Shown piece after piece: positions 24,645 through 34,795 of a stretch of 49,245 nucleotides of DNA. The notes under the pieces were generated by a model. That model did not search any database, was not told the origin of the DNA, and saw only the letters and a program-made list of their open reading frames with translations. The DNA lies in the NCBI GenBank assembly GCA_937880175.1, contig CALFLO010000105.1, positions 1 through 49,245 of the forward strand, given 5' to 3'. The first letter of the stretch is position 1; each line of letters opens with the position of its first letter. Position numbers and translations under genes: made by a program. The DNA comes from an uncultured Gluconobacter sp. GTDB taxonomy: Bacteria > Pseudomonadota > Alphaproteobacteria > Acetobacterales > Acetobacteraceae.

Positions 24645-27128
24645 ATGGCACACAGACACCCCCCGGCCACTCCGGCCCCAGCGTCTGTCAGACCATACTG
24701 CCCCAACACCCGGGAAACACCCGCGTCTGCCGTCTGCCGCTCGCGGTATCGCAGTGTCCTGCCTGTCCTGATCGGCACAACGGTCTGTTTTTCGGCTGCG
24801 CGTGCCGCCGAGACACCGGCCACGAACAGGCCCGCGGTCCAGCAGACCGCACCTCAGCCACAGGCTCCACAGCCCTCCAAAACCGAACACATCATCGTGC
24901 ACCGGATTGCGGACAGCGCGCCGGGAAACCAGCCCGGTGGCGGACTGATCCACCTGCAGGACGGGGTGAAATCCGTCAGTACGGTCAGTCAGGATTTCAT
25001 TTCCAAACAGGCCCCGATGGCGACGGCCTTCCAGCTGGCCTCCATGCTGCCCGGCGCCAATGTCGCCTCGTCCGATCCGATGGGATTTTCCCCCAATACG
25101 AACATTACCGTCCGGGGCCTCGATAACAGTGCCATCGGCTATGTCCTCGAAGGTATGCCACTGAATGACGTTGCCTATTATTCAGGCACGCCCAGCCAGT
25201 TCGCGGATAGCGAGAACTATCAGGAAATCGCTCTGGCACAGGGATCAGCCGATCTCGACAGCCCGGTCCTGAACGCTGCGGGCGGGCTGATGAACCTGAC
25301 ATTCCGCGACCCGGCCAAAAAGGCCGGTGGGGATGCCAGCGTGTCTTACGGCTCCTACAACACCAACCGCGAATTCATCCGCCTCGATACCGGCGACATC
25401 GCCCATACCGGCATTCGCGGCTTCATTTCCTATTCCCATGGCGCTACCGACAACTGGCGTGGCCCCGGGCGGGACAAGAAGCAGCACGTCGATTTCAAGT
25501 TCCTCAAAGAATGGGGACAGGGCAACCGCGCCAGCCTCGTCGGCTCCTTCAACACGACTGTCACGAGCTGGTATCCCGAGCCCACCATGGACACATGGAA
25601 GTCGGACGGGATCAAAGGCCAGAACAACCTTCTCGCCCGCTATGACAGCACCAATCCCGATAACGGCGCCAATTACTGGCGGCTGTGGCGGGACGCCGAA
25701 CGCACGCTGTATGGCGGCGCACCCGTCCATCTAAGCCTGACGGACCGCCTCAGTCTGGACGTCACGCCCTATGCGCAGTTCGCTTACGGCAACTGGCCCG
25801 GCGGCAGCCCCATGTCCACAAGCGGGCTCTTTCAGGGCACGCAGGCGCTACCCGACACGCTGAACCTGCCCGGCGCGCAGGATGGCGTGGGCGTGGTCCG
25901 CGCGGATTACACGCAGCGCAGCTATCGGTCCGGCTTTACGAGCGCCCTGCATTACAAGACAAACTGGAACGATTTCGTCTTCGGCTACTGGTACGATTAC
26001 GGTGACGACAACGAGCAGCAGCCCTTCACGGCCGTCCAGACCAACGGGTCTGCCGCGGATATCTGGGCCGAGAACGGCAAGGACCTGATCCGCCTGTCGA
26101 ACGGGCAGAAACTGCTGGGCGGCAGCTTCCATACGATTTCGCAGACCAACGCATTGTTCGTCGGCGATCACATGTCCCTGCTGCATGACCATCTGGCAAT
26201 TGATCTCGGCTTCAAGGCCGTCATGATGAGCCGCAATGGCACGAACAACCTGCCCGGCCCGCAATATCGTGTGACGTCCAACAGCATGGAGCCCCTGCCC
26301 CGCCTGGGCGTGCGCTGGCGAATTGATGGGGAGAACCAGCTCTTCTTCAACGCCACGACCAATTTCCGCGCACCCGATCAGACCGCGCTTTACAACAGCT
26401 ATGATCCCTCTTCGGGCGAGATGTATGGCACGGGTGCTACAGATGTCCGCAACGAATATTCCATCTCCGAAGAGCTGGGATATCGCCGGACGGGACGCTG
26501 GATCATCGGCAGCCTGACGCTGTTCAACTACAACTTCACCAACCGTCAGATCTCCACGCAGGCCGTGCAGAACGGCTCCATCGTCAGCACGACCATGAAT
26601 GCCGGTGGCCAGACATCACGGGGTGTGGACGTGGAAATCGGCCTGCGTCCCTGGCATCATTTCAGTCCCTACGTCTCGGGCGAGTACCTGCACGCCACCA
26701 TCGACAACGATCTGATGTCCGGCGGGGACCTTCTGCGCACCCGTGGAAAGATTGCCGTCCGCAGCCCGACCCTTCAGGCCGCGGCCGGGCTGAGCTATGA
26801 TGACGGGCATATCTTCGGCGTCGCCACCGTGCATTACACCGGCCACCAGTACGCCACCTTCATGAATGACGAGCGCGTTTCGGACCACACGACGGGCGAT
26901 CTCGCCATCGGCTACCGCTTTTCGGATCACATCCACCTGCATCAGCCGACCCTGCGGATGAACTTCATCAACATCACGAACGAGCACTATCTTTCCGGCG
27001 TGGCGAGCCCCACCCTGAATGCGAAGGATACGACCGGCGTGTATGGCACCACGATCGCCGGCAGTGCCCCGAGCTACTTCATCGGCGGCGGCTTTGCGGC
27101 CCTATTCACTGCCTCGACGGGATTCTGA
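24645..27128 (+). CDS. TonB-dependent outer-membrane receptor, probable thiamine receptor
   Basis: An 827-aa outer-membrane gated beta-barrel. After a long polar N-terminus (about 35 residues) comes a hydrophobic signal core (VLPVLIGTTVCFSAARAA). A Pro/Gln-rich linker follows, then a plug domain with ITVRGLDNSAIGYVLEGMPLNDV, and a barrel ending in a terminal Phe (ALFTASTGF). No STN domain is present. The TPP riboswitch directly upstream indicates that the cargo is thiamine or a phosphate ester. The start is the ATG at 24645 with AGGAG 10 nt upstream; a TTG at 24618 is the alternative. It is followed after 2 bp by the kinase gene. Confidence 0.93.
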   Translation: MAHRHPPATPAPASVRPYCPNTRETPASAVCRSRYRSVLPVLIGTTVCFSAARAAETPATNRPAVQQTAPQPQAPQPSKTEHIIVHRIADSAPGNQPGGGLIHLQDGVKSVSTVSQDFISKQAPMATAFQLASMLPGANVASSDPMGFSPNTNITVRGLDNSAIGYVLEGMPLNDVAYYSGTPSQFADSENYQEIALAQGSADLDSPVLNAAGGLMNLTFRDPAKKAGGDASVSYGSYNTNREFIRLDTGDIAHTGIRGFISYSHGATDNWRGPGRDKKQHVDFKFLKEWGQGNRASLVGSFNTTVTSWYPEPTMDTWKSDGIKGQNNLLARYDSTNPDNGANYWRLWRDAERTLYGGAPVHLSLTDRLSLDVTPYAQFAYGNWPGGSPMSTSGLFQGTQALPDTLNLPGAQDGVGVVRADYTQRSYRSGFTSALHYKTNWNDFVFGYWYDYGDDNEQQPFTAVQTNGSAADIWAENGKDLIRLSNGQKLLGGSFHTISQTNALFVGDHMSLLHDHLAIDLGFKAVMMSRNGTNNLPGPQYRVTSNSMEPLPRLGVRWRIDGENQLFFNATTNFRAPDQTALYNSYDPSSGEMYGTGATDVRNEYSISEELGYRRTGRWIIGSLTLFNYNFTNRQISTQAVQNGSIVSTTMNAGGQTSRGVDVEIGLRPWHHFSPYVSGEYLHATIDNDLMSGGDLLRTRGKIAVRSPTLQAAAGLSYDDGHIFGVATVHYTGHQYATFMNDERVSDHTTGDLAIGYRFSDHIHLHQPTLRMNFINITNEHYLSGVASPTLNAKDTTGVYGTTIAGSAPSYFIGGGFAALFTASTGF

Positions 27129-27130
27129 GC

Positions 27131-28285
27131 ATGGCAGAGGCCTCCGGACAGTTCGGCGTCAACGGTCCCGAAAACAAACGGGACTGGCCGGCACTGTCGG
27201 ATGCCGAAGCCTGCGAGGTCCTGTCCCATTTTCCGCTCCCGGCCCCAGCCCAAAAGGTCATCTGGCATGGACGACGGCCGTTTTCCTCAACGGGCGTCGT
27301 TTCGCTGGGGGATGGGAGTCAGGTTTTCGTCAAACGTCACGATCACTGCCTGCGCGATGCTACGGCCCTTGCAGAAGAGCACCGCTTCATCACGCATCTG
27401 GCCGAACAGGGCGTTCCGGTTGGCCAGACATGGCGTACGAAAACAGGTCAGGCTGCTCTTGATCTCGACAGGTCAGCCTATGAAGTTTTTTCCATCATGC
27501 CCGGCCACGACCTGTACGAAACCGTGCAATCCTGGGAGCCATTCCACAACATCAAACACGCCTTTTCCGGCGGACTGCATCTGGGGCGGCTTCACGAAGC
27601 GGCCAGAAGTTTCGATGCCCCTGCCCGCCCTTCAAAACGCCCGCTGCTTTCCACCTTCGAGGTCATCACGTCTCCGGACCTGATGGCCGGGCTGGAACGC
27701 TGGGTCCCGCAGCAGGCCGGGCTGGCAGACGCCCTGACCCTTCATCCATGGCGCGAGGATATCCCCGCCGCCCTGCTGCCGTTTCATGAACGGCTGAAAC
27801 CGTTTCTCGGTACGATCCGGCCCTACTGGGGTCATGGCGACTGGCACCCCTCCAACCTGTTCTGGACAGGGAACGGAGCCGATGTGCAGGTCTGCGGCAT
27901 TCTCGATTTCGGCATGTCGGACCGGACCTGCGCCGCCTATGATCTCGCAGTTGCGATCGAACGCACCGCCATTGCGTGGCTCGAACCCGAAAACGACTAC
28001 CCCGTCATTCACGACCGGCTCGAAGCCTTCCTGTCCGGCTACCTGGCGCAATATCCGCTTTCGACCGAAGAGCGCCGTCTGGTACCCCTCTTCCTGCCGC
28101 TTGTTCATGTGGAATATGCCCTGTCCGAGGTCGCCTATTACGAAACGCTCGTCCATGACAGGGCAGGCGTGAAAGCGGCCTATACGGACTATCTTCTGGG
28201 ACATGCGCACTGGTTCGCCTCCCCGTCCGGGCAGCAGTTCCTGCGCTGGCTGACGCAGATTCTTCAGGTTCCGTCATGTCCCTGA
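27131..28285 (+). CDS. APH-fold phosphotransferase, probable thiamine kinase
   Basis: A 384-aa cytoplasmic kinase of the aminoglycoside phosphotransferase/choline kinase fold. It shows the ATP-binding lysine in QVFVKRHDH, the catalytic loop HGDWHPSNLF (about residue 236, Asp base and Asn metal ligand) and the metal-binding DFG (about 260). The E. coli thiamine kinase ThiK has the same fold. Its place between a thiamine-regulated receptor and a PnuC-type transporter implies that it phosphorylates imported thiamine, trapping it in the cell. It begins 2 bp after the receptor stop. Thiamine as substrate is inferred from context, not from residues. Confidence 0.85.
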   Translation: MAEASGQFGVNGPENKRDWPALSDAEACEVLSHFPLPAPAQKVIWHGRRPFSSTGVVSLGDGSQVFVKRHDHCLRDATALAEEHRFITHLAEQGVPVGQTWRTKTGQAALDLDRSAYEVFSIMPGHDLYETVQSWEPFHNIKHAFSGGLHLGRLHEAARSFDAPARPSKRPLLSTFEVITSPDLMAGLERWVPQQAGLADALTLHPWREDIPAALLPFHERLKPFLGTIRPYWGHGDWHPSNLFWTGNGADVQVCGILDFGMSDRTCAAYDLAVAIERTAIAWLEPENDYPVIHDRLEAFLSGYLAQYPLSTEERRLVPLFLPLVHVEYALSEVAYYETLVHDRAGVKAAYTDYLLGHAHWFASPSGQQFLRWLTQILQVPSCP

Positions 28286-28839
28286 TCGAAATTCTTGGCG
28301 CTGTTCTCAGCGCGCTTGCCGTTTGGCTGACATCCCGACGCAGCATGATCTGCTGGCCAGTCTCGCTCGCCGCAGCGGGGCTTTACTGCTGGATTTTCTT
28401 TCAGGCGCGGCTCTATGCCGACGCCGGGCTTCAGATCGCGTTCTGCCTGTATGTTGTCTACGGCTGGCAACACTGGCGCCAGATGGGGAAAACCGATGGA
28501 AAGATCCGCGTCCGACGCCCGACACGCCGCACCCTCATAACCGGCCTGATCTGTGGCGCAGTAGGAAGCGGGATCTGGGCCTTCGTCCTCGCCCGCTTCA
28601 CCAACGACCCAACCCCCGTCACGGACGCCACCCTCACCGCCTACAGCATTCTCGCCCAGTGCTGGGACACCATGCGCTATCGTGAAACCTGGCTTCTGTG
28701 GATCGTCGTGGACAGCGCCTATGTCGCCCTGTTCATCAACCGTGGCCTTTACCCGACGGCGATCCTTTACGCGGGCTTCGTCCTGCTGGCGGCCAACGGA
28801 TACCGCCTGTGGAAGCCCGATCCGTCAGCCACCCCGTAG
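28276..28839 (+). CDS. pnuT: PnuC-family vitamin transporter, probable thiamine transporter PnuT
   Basis: A 187-aa inner-membrane protein with about seven hydrophobic segments. The PnuC family signatures are present: an early WP.S and YCWIFFQARLYADAGLQ, and the C-terminal block LWIVVDSAYVALFINRGLYP with AILYAGFVLLAANGYRLW. PnuC-type proteins are facilitators that depend on a cytosolic kinase to trap their vitamin, which fits the coupled kinase gene (10-bp overlap). Under a TPP riboswitch the substrate is most likely thiamine (PnuT) rather than nicotinamide riboside. The stop overlaps the end of the convergent GH31 gene by 15 bp. Confidence 0.9.
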   Translation: MSLIEILGAVLSALAVWLTSRRSMICWPVSLAAAGLYCWIFFQARLYADAGLQIAFCLYVVYGWQHWRQMGKTDGKIRVRRPTRRTLITGLICGAVGSGIWAFVLARFTNDPTPVTDATLTAYSILAQCWDTMRYRETWLLWIVVDSAYVALFINRGLYPTAILYAGFVLLAANGYRLWKPDPSATP

Positions 28840-31656
28840 TTCTGCATTGCGGAAGGCCGCCGCGCTCATAAGCGCGCGCGCCCTGTTCAGAGCCGCATGC
28901 AGTGCACCCGCTCTCTCCGCCATCGCCTGCTCGTCATGCCTGTCGATCCCGTAGAAAAGCTGTCTGAGTTTCTGGTCCACCGCCTTAGCAAGCAGGTCCG
29001 CATGCGCCGAGACCGCCGCTTGCGCATCCGAAACGCGCCCGTTGAATGACACCAGTTCATCCTGAGCACTGGCTGGATGATACGCCATGCGATCCCCGGT
29101 CTGCATCGCCAGAACCAGCGCATCGGGGGCAGCGTGCAACCGCTCGAACGGAGCCAGCGCGTCATAGGCCGCACGCAGCAGCGTCAGACGTCCCTGAAAT
29201 CCATCGTGCCCGCTATCCACCGCTTCAGAGACTGGCGAGCGGGATATTTCAATCACAACGGGTTTGCGTCCAGTCCTCACCGCTACGGGAATGATCGTCG
29301 TCAGCGTATTTCCGTCATAACGCCATCCCGGCACCTTGACCCGAGCAGAAAACGACAACGGACGTCCATTCACACGCACGCCCTGTGGCGGCAGGTCTGC
29401 GGGAAGGCGCAGTTCATAGGCCCGGGAAGACGCGGAGACTCCCTGAACAGGACCGATGACGATCCGCAGATCCGTCCCACCCGCAGACCGGGATGCCTGT
29501 ATCGGCAGACGTGTCGGGACCTCCTTCTGATAGGACGTCCCCTGCCCCGTATCGTCATAAACCTCATACCGGCTGCTCTGCCCCGGCCTGAGCGGCCAGA
29601 CTTCCACACCCAGCCTTGCCGCAAGACTGGCCTCCGCCCCTGTTGCAGCCACCCGCCGCGGCACAATCGCACCCTCTCGTATCAGAACAGGTGTCTGCTC
29701 CAGAGTATAATGCCGTTTCAGCAGACGCGGACCGTCCAGTCGTGCCCCACTGCTGGCATCAATCCATGAGCCAGGGGGAACCCAGAGCGTTTGTTCCGCG
29801 AGACCGGTCCGGGGATCGGAAGGAGCCGTAACGGGCGCGACGACCATCTGTTCGCCAAAGACATATTCGCCCTTGGTCGCATATGCCTCGTCATTTTCCG
29901 ACCAGTCGTAATAGAGCGGATGCAGGAACGCGACGCCGGTGTCATAGGTGCGGCGTGCTTCCGTATAGAGATACGGAAACAGCAGCGCCCGGCGACGGAT
30001 CGCATCCTGCATGAGATCCGAATACGGCTCCGGATAGGCCCAGACGCGCCGTTCCGCGTCCGGATTTTTCGTGGTGTGCGTCCGGAACACCGGACTGTAG
30101 ACGCCGAACTGGATCCAGCGCGTATAAAGCTCCGGCCCTACCGCCCCGGGCGCATGACCGCCGATATCGTGGCTCCAATAGGCATAACCCACATTCGCCG
30201 CCGTCGCCGTAAACCATGGCTGAAACGCCAGACTGGCCCAGTTGGCATGTGTATCGCCAGAAAAGCCGATCTGATAGCGATGGTTTCCAAGCCCACCCCA
30301 GCGATGGAAGACGAGGGGCCGCGCACCCTGAGATGCCTGCTCCATGAAATGGAGATAATTCAGCCACCATGTGGGGTTCAGCCCCGGCAGATCCGTCCTG
30401 TTCTGCTGCTGCCAGTCCAGCCACCAGAAATCCACGCCCTGCTTTTCCAGCGGACGGTGCAGCACGGAAAAATACGCCTCCACATAATGCGGGTCCGTCG
30501 GTGCAAACGGAATGTAAGGCCCGTGGTCCGCAGGAAGATGAAGAGCGGCTTCCATGTCCCGATAGCCGTCTTCCCATGGCTGCACGCCTGAAGCGGGATG
30601 CAGGTTCAGCGAGACTTTCACGCCCGCATCATGCATCCGCTGCAAAAAACCCTTCGGATCGGGGAACAGGACCCGGTTCCAGCTGTACCCCGTCCAGCCA
30701 AGCTTGTTCTTAGACAGGTCACTCAGACCGCGCGCGACCAGCTGGTCCTGCGAGATATGCCAGTCCATGTCCACAACAACCACATCCAGTGGCAGGGCAT
30801 GCTGCCCGAAGGCCGACACCATCCCCAGAAGATCCTGATCGCTATACGCCCAGTACCGCGACCACCAGACCCCGAAGGCGAATTTGGGCGGAAGCGGAAT
30901 TTTCCCGGCCACGCGCGTAAAATCAGCCAATGCAGCCCGATAGTCATGCCCATAGCCAAAGAAATACAGGTCCTGACGCGGCCCATCCGGTCGCGCCACC
31001 GCCCACTGCCATGAAAGTGGCGATGTCCCGAGGCCAGAGCCACCCTTTGCAGCCGGAAAATCACGATTGAACAGCGGCCGGCCGGAATCATCAACGACAG
31101 ACCAGCCACTCCGGGAGAGCAGCCCCTGCTCCATCGGTTCTTTCAACTTCGAACCGTTCGAGCCGTCCAGCGTCCGGGTGGTGCCGAGAAGGTTCGCATC
31201 GTCTGCCTGTCCGGGAACCCAGTGCGGCCGGACCGTCCCGCATGTGACATCAACAGACAGGTTTTCGGCCGTCAGTTTTCCATCCCCGGACGGATGGTAA
31301 TGCAGCGCAAGACAGTCCGTCCGCAGTTCCAGCGCCCCGTCCCGATACTGTTGCGTGTAATGCGGAACCGGAAGGCGGCGGTTGATAAAGGCCAGAGACG
31401 CCCGGTCCTCGAACCGCCCGTCAGGAGCCCATTCGAGCCGGAGCAGACGGTCCGTCAGGACCGTAAAGCGTGCATTTCCAAACCTAACGACTGCTGCGGC
31501 ATCAGCTATTGGAGACATTGCCTCGGCAGATACCGCCTTCGTCGCTCCGTGCCGTCCGGCTGCATGAACTGCTCCTGACGTAAGAAACAGGATCGTCCAG
31601 AAACCAACCGTCCCGACACTCCGGCCGAATACAGGCCCGGCGATCCTGTGGAGCAT
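28825..31656 (-). CDS. GH31 family glycoside hydrolase (alpha-glucosidase-like), exported
   Basis: A 943-aa enzyme with an N-terminal signal peptide ending near VHAA, so periplasmic or surface-exposed. An N-terminal beta-sandwich precedes a TIM barrel with the nucleophile in VDFWWLDWQQ (Asp about 414) and the acid/base in GFSGDTHANW (Asp about 468), plus YWSHDIGGH. Distal beta domains follow, then a helical C-terminal extension (about 835-943). The WLDWQQ form differs from the common WxDMNE. GH31 members act on alpha-glucosides, alpha-xylosides or sulfoquinovosides; the exact one is not clear. The ATG at 31656 overlaps the TonB receptor stop (TGATG), so enzyme and receptor are co-expressed. 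Confidence 0.9.
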   Translation of the reverse strand: MLHRIAGPVFGRSVGTVGFWTILFLTSGAVHAAGRHGATKAVSAEAMSPIADAAAVVRFGNARFTVLTDRLLRLEWAPDGRFEDRASLAFINRRLPVPHYTQQYRDGALELRTDCLALHYHPSGDGKLTAENLSVDVTCGTVRPHWVPGQADDANLLGTTRTLDGSNGSKLKEPMEQGLLSRSGWSVVDDSGRPLFNRDFPAAKGGSGLGTSPLSWQWAVARPDGPRQDLYFFGYGHDYRAALADFTRVAGKIPLPPKFAFGVWWSRYWAYSDQDLLGMVSAFGQHALPLDVVVVDMDWHISQDQLVARGLSDLSKNKLGWTGYSWNRVLFPDPKGFLQRMHDAGVKVSLNLHPASGVQPWEDGYRDMEAALHLPADHGPYIPFAPTDPHYVEAYFSVLHRPLEKQGVDFWWLDWQQQNRTDLPGLNPTWWLNYLHFMEQASQGARPLVFHRWGGLGNHRYQIGFSGDTHANWASLAFQPWFTATAANVGYAYWSHDIGGHAPGAVGPELYTRWIQFGVYSPVFRTHTTKNPDAERRVWAYPEPYSDLMQDAIRRRALLFPYLYTEARRTYDTGVAFLHPLYYDWSENDEAYATKGEYVFGEQMVVAPVTAPSDPRTGLAEQTLWVPPGSWIDASSGARLDGPRLLKRHYTLEQTPVLIREGAIVPRRVAATGAEASLAARLGVEVWPLRPGQSSRYEVYDDTGQGTSYQKEVPTRLPIQASRSAGGTDLRIVIGPVQGVSASSRAYELRLPADLPPQGVRVNGRPLSFSARVKVPGWRYDGNTLTTIIPVAVRTGRKPVVIEISRSPVSEAVDSGHDGFQGRLTLLRAAYDALAPFERLHAAPDALVLAMQTGDRMAYHPASAQDELVSFNGRVSDAQAAVSAHADLLAKAVDQKLRQLFYGIDRHDEQAMAERAGALHAALNRARALMSAAAFRNAELRGG

Positions 31657-34544
31657 CAATTATAATCCATGATGAGATGGAAATAGATGCCCCGCCCCAG
31701 ATAGTTCGTATTGTTGGTGTACTGGAGTTTCGATCCCATCACATTGTTGAAATGCGTATTGGTCAGATTCTGAACTTCGTACTTGAAGCTGACCGTTTTG
31801 TAGACCCGATGCCAGAACGCCATGTTCATCATGAAAGTATTTCCCTGCCCGGTATTGTCATTAGCCGTCGTTCCCAGACCGGTCAGGAATTTTCCATTGT
31901 AATTGGCCGTGGCTCGCAGACCACCATGAATGGCAGGGATATGCCATGTCACGGCCCCGTTCACGAGGACATCGGGCTGATAGATCAGATGGTTGGTCCG
32001 CATCAGAACGCCATTCTGATAGTAATGCATGTGCCCCTGCATCCAGGTGGCATTGACCGACAGGTCGAAAACCTGCCCCAGAACGGCGATGGACCGGTCG
32101 AGTGCGGAGAACTCCACGCCGCGCAGGATGGAGCTCGTCGCGTTCATCGGCGTCGTGCTCTGGTAGATTTCACCGTCCTGCATGAAGATATTGGTCTGGT
32201 TGTAGATATCGTCGCTGATGATCTTGCTGAAGAAAGTGGCACTCAGCACGCCGTTGCCATGATCAAAGAACTTGTCCAGTGCAACGTCGAAATTATGCGC
32301 CTTGCGCGGCCTAAGGTTGGGATTGCCCATGCTGATTGTGCAGGTTGCGACGCTGGTATCGTCTCCCGAACCGCAGGAAATCTTTTTCGCCTGCGCGATA
32401 TTAGACGGTGTGGGACGCCCAATGGACCGGCTGTAAGACGCGTGCAGGTTAATGCTCATTGGGAAATGATGAACGATATCAAAAGACGGCAGCGGATTGA
32501 TGTAGTTGCCATTCCGACGCGTAAAGTCGCTCGATGCAACCCCGTTGGAAGATGTGGGGGACCACGATGTGTAATTCACACTATCTGCCCGCACCCCTGC
32601 AATGAACACGGTCTTGGGCAAGGCGTAATGCAGCGAGACATATCCGTCCGTGACATCCTCGCGATACCGGTAATCGCTCATTGTCGAATTATATTTGCTG
32701 GTCGCTGCATTCGCCGCACTCTGTGACATCTTGGACCAGTCATAGGTCAGGCCATTCACGTTCATGAACACGAACGGAATGCTCCATCGCCACGGATAAT
32801 AGCTGGAATACAGGGCATCACTCGTAACGTTGGCGCCGTTGTTCCAGATCTTGTCCTGTTCATTGAACTGGATGTTAAATTCACGCCATTCAAACCCGGC
32901 CGCCACACCAAAACCGCGCGCGTGAGGAGCAATATTGTAGCTGTAATCCGCTCTTACCGTTGGGATATTTTCACTGGACTGCCGCCACTGCTGCTGCATC
33001 TGATAGGATTTCCAGCTGGCATTCTTGATGAGGTTCGGATTGGACAGGGAGTCGATCCGGAACATCTCACCATTTGCGGGATCACCTGAATAATTCGCAT
33101 AGAGCTTGCTGGGATAGGTCCGCATCCGCTCAAGCGGCTGGTAATTGTCGTAATCTTCCCATGTATAGCCAGCACGGATCACCACATTATGCTTGCCGTG
33201 CGTCCAGTCCACATGCCCGATCAGGCCGTTGGAATTTCGCGAATAGGTATTCTGGATGCGTCGTGAATAGAGGCTGTAAATATTCTGCGTGCCGCTGGTT
33301 GCCGTCTGGTTGGCGATGTAATTACTGTTGAAGTTGTAATTATTCAGATCGCCAACCTGATTTTCCTGCCGCCGATAGGTCCAGCCCAGAATGGAAGCCG
33401 TAATTCCGGTATTGAGCGGGTGCCATTCCAGCTTTCCCGAACCACCAAGAGTGGTAACAGAATTCGCGTATTCCGAAGTCGTGTAATTGGTGGGCGCGAG
33501 TTTCTGATTCCACTTTGGAGAGGTGGGCTCACCCGTCGCCGTGCCGGATGTATCGTAATACTGAAAACCGGCGCTGCTGCCGGTCTGGTTGGTGACACGG
33601 TCCTGATAGCGGCTTGAGATAATGATGCCGAATTCCTTGTTCTTGCCGAACCGGTCCGAAATCACGGCCTTCTCACCAGCCCCCATGTGCCGGGAATGTC
33701 CGCTCAACCCGTTCTTTCCGGCTGCACCGCCATAAAGCGAATCAATGCCGTATCCCTCGAAATAGGCATACAGTCCCTTATGATCGAACGGGCTCATCGG
33801 GATCATGTCGATGACGCCACCAATGGCATCGCCCGACTGCTCGGCCGTAAAACTCTTGTAGATGTTGGTATGGGACGTCATTTCCACAGGCGTATCCTGA
33901 AGATTGACGCGTCGCGTTCCAGACCCCGTCTCACCGATCGAGGCAAGGGTCAGACCATCGACCGTGGTATGGTTCAGGTCCGGACTGATACCGCGCAAAC
34001 TGACATAACGCGGTTCATCGCCATTATAGATCGCCGCGACACCGGGCAGCAGGATCAGCGACGAGGCGATGGACGAATTTCCACCCAGATTTTCAAACGG
34101 ATCATATGCGATGCTGTCGACAATGATGTTCGACGTTCGTTTTTCGGATTTCACCATGCGATGCCCGAACGCGAAAATCTTCTCGACGTCATTGGCTTCA
34201 ACATCATTGCCACGCGGTGCCGCCTCTGGCTTTCCCGGAGCAGGCGCACGGGCGAGAACGGCCCCCTTGCTGTCGAAATAACTGACCGACAGCGACGTCC
34301 CCGAAAGCAGGGCCCGCAATGCGGCCTGATCGTCCATCACACCTTTGACAGCATGCGGATGAAGACCCTGCGAGGCTCCACCCGGTACGGCAACACCGAT
34401 CCCTGTGATCTGCTGATACCGCGCCAGCGCCGCTGGCAGACTGCTGGAATCGATATTGAATTCATGGCTCGCCGCATGCGCGACGTTCCAGGAGCCGACC
34501 ACTCCGAAAGAGAGGAGGGCAGCATGCAGTCTGAAGCACTTCAT
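31656..34544 (-). CDS. TonB-dependent receptor with STN signalling domain (carbohydrate type)
   Basis: A 962-aa outer-membrane receptor. A signal peptide (MKCFRLHAALLSFGVVGSWNVAHAA) is followed by an STN domain at about residues 28-100 (FNIDSSSLPAALARYQQITG), as in FecA. The plug has RYVSLRGISPDLNHTTVDG, and the region after it resembles the TIGR01782-like receptors that import saccharides. The barrel ends in a C-terminal MDYN rather than a terminal Phe. The STN domain points to transmembrane signalling to FecR at 35499. Base composition looks AT-richer than the GH31 gene. The ATG at 34544 is preferred to the TTG at 34568. Cargo is presumably an oligosaccharide cleaved by the co-translated GH31 enzyme. 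Confidence 0.9.
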   Translation of the reverse strand: MKCFRLHAALLSFGVVGSWNVAHAASHEFNIDSSSLPAALARYQQITGIGVAVPGGASQGLHPHAVKGVMDDQAALRALLSGTSLSVSYFDSKGAVLARAPAPGKPEAAPRGNDVEANDVEKIFAFGHRMVKSEKRTSNIIVDSIAYDPFENLGGNSSIASSLILLPGVAAIYNGDEPRYVSLRGISPDLNHTTVDGLTLASIGETGSGTRRVNLQDTPVEMTSHTNIYKSFTAEQSGDAIGGVIDMIPMSPFDHKGLYAYFEGYGIDSLYGGAAGKNGLSGHSRHMGAGEKAVISDRFGKNKEFGIIISSRYQDRVTNQTGSSAGFQYYDTSGTATGEPTSPKWNQKLAPTNYTTSEYANSVTTLGGSGKLEWHPLNTGITASILGWTYRRQENQVGDLNNYNFNSNYIANQTATSGTQNIYSLYSRRIQNTYSRNSNGLIGHVDWTHGKHNVVIRAGYTWEDYDNYQPLERMRTYPSKLYANYSGDPANGEMFRIDSLSNPNLIKNASWKSYQMQQQWRQSSENIPTVRADYSYNIAPHARGFGVAAGFEWREFNIQFNEQDKIWNNGANVTSDALYSSYYPWRWSIPFVFMNVNGLTYDWSKMSQSAANAATSKYNSTMSDYRYREDVTDGYVSLHYALPKTVFIAGVRADSVNYTSWSPTSSNGVASSDFTRRNGNYINPLPSFDIVHHFPMSINLHASYSRSIGRPTPSNIAQAKKISCGSGDDTSVATCTISMGNPNLRPRKAHNFDVALDKFFDHGNGVLSATFFSKIISDDIYNQTNIFMQDGEIYQSTTPMNATSSILRGVEFSALDRSIAVLGQVFDLSVNATWMQGHMHYYQNGVLMRTNHLIYQPDVLVNGAVTWHIPAIHGGLRATANYNGKFLTGLGTTANDNTGQGNTFMMNMAFWHRVYKTVSFKYEVQNLTNTHFNNVMGSKLQYTNNTNYLGRGIYFHLIMDYN

Positions 34545-34795
34545 CGTGTTCGAATAATCCTGGAGCAAGGAGAGCGTTCGCAGGAGAAGACGCGTGCTTC
34601 CAGAAATACCGACACGGTTTTTCAGGAATAAATGTTAAGGTTTTATTTCATCAAAGATCTTCGTAAGAAATCTGAATTGACACACTGCGACATATTTAGG
34701 TTTTGTCTTATAATTTTCATAAATAACCAACTTATTAGACCCTCCAATACCATGATACGGAACGCCGCCACAGGATACAGACCTGAAGGAACGTT
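34545..34795. promoter_or_regulatory. Divergent control region between the STN receptor and the ECF sigma gene
   Basis: About 250 bp, AT-rich from 34625 to 34740, with no ORF of note. TTGACA (34677-34682) and TATAAT (34709-34714) are both present on the plus strand but 26 bp apart, too far for one promoter. An ECF-type promoter for the receptor would be expected here, but I could not recognise one. Confidence 0.45.

Noticed and set aside
34677..34714. TTGACA and TATAAT upstream of the ECF sigma gene as one promoter
   Set aside because: Spacing is 26 bp, well outside the 16-18 bp of a sigma-70 promoter.
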